A DNA stretch of 64,000 nt from Cardiocondyla obscurior (Eukaryota > Arthropoda > Insecta > Hymenoptera > Formicidae): assembly GCF_019399895.1 (NCBI RefSeq), contig NC_091886.1:2914001-2978000 (forward strand). Direction: 5' to 3'. The position numbers were made by a program, and so were the translations under genes. The notes under the pieces were generated by a model. That model was not told the origin of the DNA, did no database searches, and saw nothing but the letters and a program-made list of their open reading frames with translations. Shown piece by piece: positions 27,801-39,800 of this stretch; within the stretch, counting starts at the first letter, position 1; each line of letters opens with the position of its first letter.

Positions 27801-30800
27801 TTGGAATCCTGTTTAATTAATAATTTTTGACTCGGTGGCATTAAAATTCCCTACGTAACTTGTTTGTCGTATCATTAACCAACCTAGCCCACATTGCGTC
27901 CGGCAAAAAAAGCGACTGATGATACCGACGAAATAATCCGGACACTTCGAGGGGGAAAATTTGCGACCGCAGCCGGTTTACATCAGCATGTAATGTCACT
28001 TAGAACTTAGTGTAACGACGTGGGAGATAACAAAACGTATTCCGGCGGCTAATGGGTTTCGGGCTGGTCCCCCCCCCAAGTTATTCAAGTTTATAGCGTC
28101 ATGACGTAACTCGAAGTCGATCATAGAACGGTCGCGCAAGAAGATACGTTGATCCCGGTATGCTTTTGGTTACAGGTGCACTGGTTCCAGCAGCAGCACG
28201 AGAAGAAGCGCAAGAAACGCGATTTTGGCGCCGCGTCCTACGCGTTCGCCGATTATCAACCTTTCTTTAGCGGTTTTGGCCCGCGTCCCCGACAGGCCGC
28301 CCTGTTCCATCGCCAGAGAAACAGAGGCGTGCCACTTCAAAACTTATTCACGGATCCGCTCTTCAAGGAACAGTGGTACTTGGTAAGTACAACTAACTGT
28401 GACGAAATACGTGACTCGAATTAAAAAACCCCGCGCGTGTTTAATTTGCTCGACACTTTATATTCTCTTTTTTTAAAAAAATATTTAATTAAGCGAAATG
28501 ATTATTGCGGATACGAGTATTCTCGATTTCTGATTACAAATGATTATCCGCCAACGTATCTTGCATTGTAATACTGCGACACGACGATGCTTTCATTACG
28601 ACCCGATGCATTTAAACCGGAGGTACATATCTTGCGCAAAATGTTCGCATGACTCACACAATTCGGCTTGCTTAATCATAGACGAGTAAACAATTATCGT
28701 AGTAATGGTTCGGGTCTCAAATTGTACAAACAGTCAATCAGCGTGTTTGTTCTCCTATTAGCGGTCGCAACTAATGCGATCTTATTGAGCGAGAGCTACC
28801 GGATCGATCAATGGCCTGAGTAGGCCGGCCTGACAATGAGATTATCGAAAACCACGTGCCTAAAGTTGTTTTAAACCTTTTCAAATTCGCGATTCTATCG
28901 GTCAGAACGTTGCTCTTTTATTTTATAGTTAAGTGTTTAATGCTTTAAATTAACCCTCCCGATTAATCATTTTGGCACTTTAAGCGCCTCAAAAGAGTGA
29001 TATTTCCCCCCAAATTGCAAAAGAATAGAAATATATATAGTGTAAAAACTCACCAGTCTGCATGAGCGTCAGCGGAGTTGTAGATTTCTGGCGTTGGCTG
29101 AAACATAAAATTAAACAATTAATGTAGACATGACGATATATCATTTAATTAATTTAATAAAAAAAAGGTAAAGATTTTTATTAAAGATTTTATTTAATAA
29201 ATTGATGCTCACCTAAGAGTTGCTCCGCCGAGGCAGGATGCCCCCCGGGCCTGCTCCTCCTCCCAGATGGGACGTGACGAGCCATCCTTCCGCGCACAGG
29301 AAACTCGCGAACGCGCCCGGGTGAAGTTAAAATCCCGAAAATTATTTAACAAATTTTTCGACACTCCCGAATTAAAAAGAATCGTAAAAAAAACGCCCGG
29401 TAACTATCGGCAGCCCCGAACGACCGACGAACTGGCTGCAGTTCGTATAATTTCGAATCAACGTGCGGCACTGAGCGATGCGACGCAGCGGAGTTTCTCT
29501 TGACCTGAAACAGAAAAAAAAACAATTATATAGTAGATATAAAATATAATTAAATAAAAAAATTAAAAAACGTTATTAAAAATCCAAAGGAAAAATTGAT
29601 ATATACCCATGGGTTGCTCCGCCGGGGCAGGATACCCTTCCTGGGCCTCCTCCTCCTCTCAGGATGTCCGCGGGATGTCGGGTTGGTCCTTCGTCAATGG
29701 TGGATTATTATCTGAAACGTAAAAATCACAGTTAATGTACTGTTGTATTCAATGTAATATTCAGCGTGTCTCGTTTATATCTTACCGTGCGCGTGTTTTG
29801 GTGCCGGGTGACCGGACACACATTCCAGCGCTAGTACGGCTAACGCGTACCGTCCCCGCTACTCCCTGCGCTCCCCGCGCCTACAGCCGTAGACTCCCGG
29901 ACCTTCGTAATACGTAGGAGCACGTGCCGGCTGCCTGCCGCCAGCGAGCACCCGTCCCCTCTCCCCGTGCTCCTCAAGGTTACTCCGCCGGAGTAAGATA
30001 CTCTTCCTGGGCCTCCTCCTCCTCTCAGGATGTCTGCGGGATGTCGGGCTGATCCTTCTTCAATAGTAGATTATTATCTGAAACAGAAAAATCACAATTA
30101 ATATACTGTTCTGTTCAACATATTATTCGGCACGTATTATTAACATTTAGAACTTACTGAGCGCGTGTTTTAATGCCATTCAGACGAGCGAATATTCCAG
30201 CGCTTGTACGTAAACCGCTAGTTACGTATGTGTAAGCTGCTCGAACGCCAAGGAGAGAATGGAAGGGGAACGGGCCAGCGCCGAGCCGCCGCACGCCGCT
30301 AGTTCGGCGCTCCTTTCCCCACTCCTCGCGCTCCTTCCTCCGCTCCCCGCGCTCCCCGCGTCTACCGCCGCTGTGTCTAGATCTACGCAAATACCGCGCT
30401 TTAAAAAAGATTTTACGGCGAATGTTCTTTAACTATTACGCTCAATCTATCACGAATATATGAATTCTGACTATGCCGCGGTTCTCGTTCGCGACATTTC
30501 ACTTTCACCGAGCTTTAATTATACGACACAGAAACGCGAAAATTATGTACGCGTAAATGAGTATATTACTTACTTGGGAGGAAGAAAAAAAGATTGAGGA
30601 TGCTCCCTGCCTGCGGAGAATGCGGAGGAGAGGGTTCTCGCGCCGGATTACGACTTTCAGGCGGCCGATTATGCGAGGTTCTTCAGACCCAGACGGAGCG
30701 TCTCCTGCGTGCGGACGAACTGCTCGGACACCGGAAACCGGAAGTAAAGTAAAATGGTCGCTGCTGTCCTACGTCATCTGCCCCGCGCCACCTGCCCCGC

Positions 30801-33800
30801 GCGTCTCCTCACTACTAGATCTTTTCCGTCTCTCTCTTTCTTTCTCTTTCTCACTCTTACTCAACTGAACGCGCTGTAAAAAAGATTTTACGGCGAATGT
30901 TTATTAACTATTACGCTCAATCTATCACGAATACATGAATTCTGACTATGCCGCGGTTCTCGTTCGCGATATCTCACTTTTACCGAGCTCCAATTGTACG
31001 ACAAAGAAACGCGAAAATTATGTACGCGTAAATGAGTATATTACTTACTTGGGAGAAAAAAGAAATGATCGTGGATGCTCCCTGCGTACGGAGGATGCGA
31101 AGGAGAGGGTCCTCACGCTGGATTGCGTCTCTCAGATGACCAATTACGCATAATTCTTCGGATACAGACGGAGCGTCTTCGCGTACGTCTGAACGTTTGA
31201 ACTTCCTGAACGGGAAAGGAAGAGGAAGGAAACGCCGACCATACGCGCCCTCTCTGCCGTTTGCTGCGCCTGCGCGAATTATTTTAATCTCTAGTACGAA
31301 ATTTAAATTATAAAAGAAATTACAACCCGAGTATTTTTATGGAAACATTTAAATATGTACATTATCACAAGCTTTAAATATGCGTCTTATATGTATAAAT
31401 ATTTAAATAAAGAGTCAAATTTCTCTATAACAAAGAAAGTATGTTGGATAATAAAAGAGAATGATAAATAGAAAGAAATCAAAATTATGAGAGCATAAAT
31501 CTCGACACTTGCACCGTACGACCAGACTTGGTCTTTATTTCTCGCACGACCAGGCGGGTCTTAATGGAGCCGTTGTGCTGCACACGCGTTTTCTTGCGAG
31601 AAGCGTAAGCAGCTTACAACGTGCAGCCGTGTCCCGTCTGGAACAGCAGCAGAGTGGTGAGAAACAGCGGAAGCGGGTATCTAGCTTTTGGCAGGCTCAC
31701 TCGACATATCCGCCGGAAACTTTTCTCCTTCTATTCTCCAAAGCGCGTTGCCCGCCAGTGCGGCGTCTCAGCCTAAGTTACCGAGAAGTTCTCGATTATA
31801 TCGAGTGTCTCGGCCTTTAACAGTTCGGCTACTCTTTCATTGGCGAACGTCCGAGCGAACGTGAGGAACAATTCCGTTGCCTGTTCTTGCAAACGCTGTA
31901 AGTAGCAGTAACTACTTTGATTCTTAATTCTCTCAGGGAGAAATCCCGTTCTCCGGTTCATCCCAAGTATACTTTGCCAATATTTTTATTCGAGCATTCA
32001 AGAAAAAAAAAATATATATAGAAAATTAAAGATAAATATTAAAAAAAAAAAAAAAAAAAAAAAATTAAGAAAAAGGTAGCGAAGCGACTATGAATTTTCG
32101 CTGCGAAAGAAGAAGCGGTAATTCAAATTGATCAAAGAATCAATAAAGATGCCCGGAAGCTTTGCCGGAGGTGCGATAGGAAGCCAGAAGTTATTATACA
32201 TATAAGCCGAACCACCGCCCGCGTAAAAGAAATTTTATCGCTGTATTTCCGATTTCCAAGTTTTCTATTTTCCAGTGTCTTTTCTAGAAATTCACGATGG
32301 AAGAGATAATAGAATGGAAGTTTCATTTGGAATGTATTTTCCTCTTTACAACTGTAGATGGAGATCGCCCCGAACTTTGTATTGTTTTATGATTTTTGTG
32401 TCTATAGTTATACCCGCGCGGTATGGAAACGACGTTTCATCTACTTCGCTTTTGTTGTCCCGCGGAAGATACCGGGGCGAAGAGTACCTTCGGACGAACC
32501 GGAGCAACTCGGATCGTCGTAAACTCCACTCGGCCGGCGGGGTTTTTTACCCCCTCGTCCTCTTTTTGCCGGGTCGACCGCACGCGTCGTGAGAGACAAT
32601 GGGCCGCATTGTCTTTCCCCCGTGCACAATATGCGCCCACAATGTATGCGTACAAACCCATCCCGCTGCACCATTCGCAGCACGCTGATGGGATTACGGA
32701 GTTCTTATACACGGCTCCCGTAAATTTGGCGTTTCTCGCGAGATAATTTTGCTCGCGTTCTCGTCGGAAAGGAAGGAGCGACCAAAGGTGTGCGTACAAT
32801 CGGCGAACGAATACTAAACGAACGGCGAACGCATCTTAAGAGATCGATAAGATATTTTTTATCGACAAGATATTTTATGGAATCGCGGAAACACGGGCTT
32901 GGGGTCTCGTCAAAGCGATAAGATCTTTCCTGGCGAATTTTCGTTAAGGCGACGCGAGACGCGCGGACGGGAAGCTTCTGCGCTCTTCATCAAGTTGACG
33001 AGCAGTCGATGTGCTTTAATGTTGACAGTTCTGTATTCAGAAACTGGAATGACGATAGCTAGATGCAACGTGCAGCTTGCGCTCGCGTCGGACCACGTTT
33101 CCGCCCCCGAGCTATATCGAGTTCTGATCTATCCGTTACGGTCTCGTACCGCCGCTTCTTGTTCGTCGTCTCTTCTCGTATCCGCAGCCCCGAAATCTCC
33201 GCGCGGATAAACGGTGACGCGGACGAAGGGATACGCGTCGATGCCTCCGGGTCTTCCTCATGGGCAAGCACGACAATGTGCAATCTAGTTAATGGAATTG
33301 CAGAGGGAAACGGAATCGGCACCGTGCGACGGCGCTCGGGCCAAATAGCCGGATAAAAAAGTAGCCTGCGAGAAAGGTGCACCGACACAAAGATTGGCGC
33401 TTCCCCCGGTGTCCTTACGACGAGAACACGTACAGAGAACGAGCGCTATTTCTCTGATCATGATGAGCTACAACCGTAATGCATGAGAGGGATCAAGAAA
33501 AACCTTTCCCCGTCTTTTTACATGCGCTTTATCTCAACGATAGCCAGAAGCGAACTCGCCTTAGATTCTAATCTTATTAGCTATCACCTAACGTTGCTTC
33601 CTGCGCATCTTTTGAAGACGTGATTCTTTTTACATTGTTTTACTTTAATTTTTTTTTTGTTTTTTTTTTGCTACTTTGTAAATAGTCTATATAATATTTT
33701 AGGAAAATAGAAAGGTCTTCTTCTACGTTTAAAATTAAGGAAAAAAAAAATCTCTTTTAATGAATGATCCACGATGGTCGCGATGTCATGCTATGCACTC

Positions 33801-36800
33801 ATGAATTTATCGCGTCGGTGTCGTGAATTTTTTTACAATGATTTCGACACGAACATACGCAGACCCGCCGAGGAAACACGTACGAAATATTCGCATATTT
33901 CCATACTCTACATTTATTACGTAAATTTATGATGCGCGCAAATGTAAAATGGTATTCATAACCGGAATACCGCAATAATCAATCCATTATAAATGCATAA
34001 AGCGGACATTTGTTATGGGATACGAATCGTGCGACGTCCAATGGTACGAATCGTGTCTCGCATATATATATATTTTTTTTTTTCAGCTCGATATATGTAA
34101 CTTTACATGGGTGACCACCGATACAAACGCAGAAACTATGGCCGTGTCAAAATTCGTATGGAATTTTAACGCCGTTCGCATTTTTGTGAAAGCAGCCGCA
34201 CACGATATTGTATTTAACGACTGAAAATCCCGAATAAAATTGTACACTTTAACTTTTTAGTATTAAAGTTTTTCAAGATGTTTTAACGTAGCTATTAATA
34301 TTGTACGGAGTTACATAACTTTAAAAACGTTACTATAGATGTTAAAAAAAAAATAGAGAGATTTAACGTGGCGTTTCATAACGATAAAAAATTATTATAA
34401 TTTTGATAATATTAAAAAATAATTTTGACAGCTATCGGAGGGCTGAACAAAATTCTAACTATACTATCAATCGTTCTAGCTTGACAAAGAGCCACGTTAT
34501 AAAAGCTGTGGCGTTCAAGTTTGTCGTGTGGCTGGTAATCCATTAATCCACGAAATTGTATACGCGCGTGTAGAGATGTACAACGTTACGCGAATATCAA
34601 TCGAAGATCGTGTTCGGTAACGCGAAACTCGCGAATTAATTGCCGTCAAAAACACGTGTATCGCGCCAAACTCGGTTCATCGTGAAAGTCTTCGACTGAA
34701 ATAAAATTAATTAAAAATTAACGTTTGCGTTTTCGCAGAACGGCGGCGCCAAGGATGGCTACGACATGAATCTCGGTCCCGCTTGGCAAAAGGGATACAC
34801 CGGTAAGGGTGTCGTCGTTTCGATTTTGGACGACGGCATTCAGACTAATCATCCCGATCTCGCGCTCAACTACGATCATCAAGCCAGCACAGATATCAAC
34901 GACAACGACGATGACCCGATGCCGAGGGACAACGGCGATAACAAACACGGTACTCGATGCGCCGGCGAAGTCGCCGCCGTTGCCTTCAATCAATATTGCG
35001 GTGTCGGAGTCGCTTACAACGCCAGTATCGGAGGTAAGAATAAATTAATTATGAAAAAGAAAGAAAAGAGAAAATAATTAAACTATAGATTAATTTAAAA
35101 AAAATAAAACTTGATAAATAAAGAAAATTTATATATAGAGAATTAATTGAACGACAATTTCTATTGGAATTAAATTAAAAGTGAATTTAAATTAATTAAA
35201 TGTAAGAAGAATACGCGTAAGTTTTCTCTTCGTAAATAGGCCGCTTATAAACGATTGGTATTTAGAGATTAAAATTTGTTATTAACGCTTGACGAATTAT
35301 GTTGTTAGAGTTATAAAAATTGAATTATCATCTTAAATTATAGTCTGTATACTTTGTAGATAACGCGAAAATTGAATGAAGTGCATACAGCGTATACATA
35401 CGTAACGCATATATGGTTGGGATCAATATTTCCTTTTCCTTATGCTCCTGCGTTTGGTAAACTAGAAATTGGTAGAGCCATTTTATGTCCCGGCGGATTT
35501 TGTTGAAATTTGAAATAGGTTGTTACTCAGGTGTGTTAGTATTTCAGACGATGAAGAGCGCGCTCATCTCAACTCGCGCGTACAAACGTTGACGATGCAT
35601 TGGCTCGCCCGGACACAGAGAGCTGTACTAAAATTTTCGTTTATTTAATATTCAAACTAACGAGAAACCTGATGTCCTTTGATTCAATTTTAATCCCGGT
35701 ACGTCCGGCCCGGCTGTTTAACATCTGACCGAAGCCGCGAGGCGCATTCGGTAAATTCACCCTCAACGCTAATCACAAAGAAGCGAGCGCGAAGCCAAGA
35801 ATATCTCCCGCAGAACGATTATTGGAAACTCGTGGGGGGAGAACGAATGCATTAATCGCCGCTGAAGAAGATCGACGCTAATTACTAATCTCTCGCAGTC
35901 TATTCGCGCCGCCGTCAATCTTTTATCAAACGCTTTTCATCGGCGCCGGTTAATCACTTAATGCGCGATTTAGAAAATCGGGCTTTTCGCGCGGGTTGCC
36001 CCGAAGAAGCCGGTGTTTATCTTTTCTTATGCCGAGCGAGCGAATCCTCCCGAGATCGTTCCAGAACGCTGACTTAGCCGGCGAATGGCTTCAGCGGAAA
36101 TAAATAGTGCAGCGACCGCTGGGAATGTCAGGTTCCGTTGGCGGTCGCTTTATCGTCCCGACCCCTGAAGAATAGGCCAGGTTTATTCCCGGCTCGATGC
36201 TATCGAGCTGTATTAATTCCGTTAACCCATTTCGAAGCGAAACGAACGTCCGTAAGCCGTCCGGGGGCTTACGACGAGTGGAACAGAGCGAGAGCCGAAA
36301 TGATAGCGTCGAACGATACAGCAGCGTTAACCGGATATTGAATTCGAGGAATTGATGATCGTGCAAGCATTCGCCCGCGCTGTGAAATTAGAAATTTTGA
36401 TATACCGGCGACGAGAGAAATTCGACTAGAGCCGCGGAGAGGCGGCGGTGCACCCGCGATAGCGCTATCGGCGAACGTCGCGGTTGCAATTAACTGTCGT
36501 TTGCCTACGAGACACTTTTGCGCGGGGATTAAAGGACGATGGAATTTTGCAACAGAAATTTGTCAGCTATTTTCATCCGCCGGGGGTTAACCCGCCGTAC
36601 GATTTACGTTCTCTCGATAAAATCTGATTTCGCCGTGCCCGCTTTAATGAGACTTAACTCGATTCGCGGGGCTTACATGATCTTATTAATAGCCTTAATA
36701 CATTTATGTAGCGTGCGATTAAATAACTGTATTCGAAGACGAAATAATAAAAATCGGTTTTCCATTAAACGTTCAAAATGCCTCTTTTACTCAGACGCGA

Positions 36801-39800
36801 AGTGCCGCGAAATAGATACGCAGACGAGGGCATAAACATGAAATGGAAATAAGTAAGAAAGTTAATTAAAATAACATGGTTACTCTGAAAATATATTAAC
36901 TCGAGTCAATTATATGTAAGCCGTTTATACAAACTTAATAAATATTAAATGAGATAAAGAATTAATTGCCGAGGTACTCTGCGGTTTCTCTTTTTCCCTC
37001 TCGTTCCGAACTGCCTCGGCTCGGCGTCTATTGAAGTCGATATTAGCGTAATCCGAGATAAGATCGCCGAATGCGCGAGAAAGGGAGAAGGAAATACTTG
37101 CCTTACGCACGTATGTCGTGTTTCAGGTGTGCGGATGCTTGATGGCCCGGTAAACGACGCCGTCGAGGCCAGAGCTCTGGGATTGAATCCTGATCACATC
37201 GACATATACAGCGCCTCCTGGGGTCCGGAGGACGACGGGAAGACCGTCGACGGCCCGGGTCCCCTCGCCCGAAGGGCGTTTATTTACGGAGTGACGAGCG
37301 TAAGCTACATGTATCGCGTACTTTCCGCGCGCGTTCGCGAAGCGAAAGGGTCGATTTATTTTCCGAGAGCTTTTTCCCTCCCCTCGACGTTTTATTTTAT
37401 TACTTCGGGTGGATTTAAAAAAAAAAAAAACTCTCTTCTCTGGAAAACCTTTTCGTCGCTGATACCGCGATAACAAACGCAAAATAAAAGTCGTGCATCG
37501 AAACCGGGGATTAATTTTTATCGCGGACCTGTTTAGGTCTGCGCGTACACGTCCGAGCTGACATTTCGAGTATCGCGTTACGAAATATGAACTGAAAATT
37601 AAACAAAAGTATCGGGCTTTTTATTCACATTGGTTTAACTGTATTAAATTACTTTTTCGGTTAAAAAATAAATATTAGCGAGCAGAAGATAATTTGTTTA
37701 AAGTAGCAGTTAAATTTTACCGGTTGAAAAGTTTTCCGTCACTTCTTTGTGAATTATATGACACTTGGTTTTATTAAAATAATTTTATATTATAATATTA
37801 TTAATATAAATTAAGATTTTTGTGTTATTTTATGAAACTGTTATACACACGCACCCTATCGCTTCGTTAATCGTGCACGGTTTATATTTTCTGTCGTCAG
37901 CATTCGTTATTTTTATTTCTTTTTTTTTTTTTTATTCTATACAGGGTCGTAAGGGTAAGGGCTCGATCTTCGTGTGGGCGTCTGGAAACGGTGGTCGACA
38001 TACCGACTCGTGTAACTGCGACGGTTACACGAACAGCATCTTCACCCTGTCGATATCCAGCGCGACGCAAGGTGGCTACAAACCGTGGTACCTCGAGGAG
38101 TGCAGCTCGACTTTAGCGTCTACGTACTCGTCGGGTACGCCCGGCAACGATAAGAGCGTTGCCACCGTGGATATGGACGCGAAGCTGCGTCCCGATCACA
38201 TATGCACGGTGGAGCACACCGGCACGTCCGCCTCGGCACCCTTAGCTGCCGGTATCGCTGCCCTTGCCCTCGAGGCGAATCCCACGCTGTCGTGGCGAGA
38301 CATGCAGTACCTGGTGGTGCTCACCTCAAGGTCCGATCCCTTGAGCAACGAACCCGGCTGGATACTTAACGGCGTTAAAAGGAAGGTCTCTCACAAGTTC
38401 GGCTACGGTTTGATGGACGCGGGTGCCATGGTCAATCTCGCCGAACAATGGACCAACGTACCGCCCCAGCATATCTGCAAGTCTGATGAAATCAACGAGG
38501 AGAGGCCGATTGATCCCACGTACGGGTACACCTTGAGCGCATATATGGACGTAACGGGATGCGCCGGTTCCTTGAACGAAGTGCGATTTTTAGAACACGT
38601 GCAGTGTAAGGTAAGATCGCATGCTAAAAAGAAAAAAAAAAAAGCCAACTTTAGTAATTAATATAAATATTATAATTTACATATATTATTTTATCGATTA
38701 AAAATTATTAATTGAATCTTTAATCGTAGGTTTCTCTGAGGTTTTTCCCTCGAGGAAATTTGAGACTCTTGTTAACTTCGCCGATGGGCACAACATCAAC
38801 GTTGCTGTTCGAGCGACCGCGCGACGTCCTCAGCTCCAACTTCGACGACTGGCCCTTCCTCAGCGTACACTTTTGGGGCGAGAAGGCCGACGGCAGGTGG
38901 ACTCTGCAGATCATTAACGCTGGAAATCGACATGTCAATTCACCAGGTAAGAGATGAACGCTGGTTTTATTTTATTACTTTAAATTATTATTTTAAATTA
39001 ATTTTAATTTAATTAATTAAATTAAAAAAATAATTAATTAAAAACGATTCCGATGTAATTTGATCTTTTTCCTGTATTTGTTGTAGGCATCCTGAAGAAG
39101 TGGCAGCTGATTTTCTACGGAACGTCGACGAACCCGATCCGGATACGCACGCGGCAATTTAATCCGGTACATTCTGCGTACCTTCCTTCCCATTCCGTGC
39201 ATTATCCATTCACGGTAGACGATGATCCGCCACAATTGTCCGGTTATCCGGGCAACAGGGACTTCTTTTCTTCGTCTACCTTTCAGAGTTACCAGGGTCC
39301 GTACACCGGGGCAGCGTCGAACCTGCAGGCGTCCGTGGCTACCCTCGACGGCTCGTCGGCGCCGATCCTATCGAATCACTTGCCTGGCGACTCGTCCGCG
39401 TCCGCCTTCGACTCCCCTTCGGTGGCATCATCCGTGCAAGCGGACGGCTCACTCGACACCACCAGGAGGATACTACACGACTGCGATCCCCAATGCGACG
39501 CGCAAGGTTGTTACGGCAAAGGCCCGACGCAGTGCGTCGCTTGTAAAAATTATCGTCTCGATAAGTGAGTAAACAGTTTCGAAGCTCGCTTCCTAAATGT
39601 AAAATTAATATAATATTAATCGAGAGACAGTTTTACAAATGTTTCGTTTTTACAATGATTTTGTATGCGTTATATTTTAATGCAGCTGACAATCAAGCGC
39701 CGGCACGAACTATTTATGCGCCGTTTATAAGATTAATGAAACTTGAAACGTAATTGTACAATGCTACGAAACCGCGGATTACAACGGTAGGAATATTTGA

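Larger units (their letters stand above)
28383..34738 (+). other. Fur2: Fur2 intron carrying a nested tandem-repeat locus
   Basis: 6.4-kb intron. 28383-29050 and 33400-34738 are AT-rich with nothing recognised. 29054-31222 is the A/B repeat locus described separately. 31500-31965 and 32400-33400 are CpG-rich with several overlapping ORFs of about 60-120 aa on both strands, none with a recognisable domain. A 23-nt poly-A tract with flanking A/T lies near 32041. Confidence 0.8.

Noticed and set aside
34718..34993. 91-aa minus-strand ORF rich in Val/Ile
   Set aside because: Shadow of the Fur2 exon with the catalytic Asp and His.
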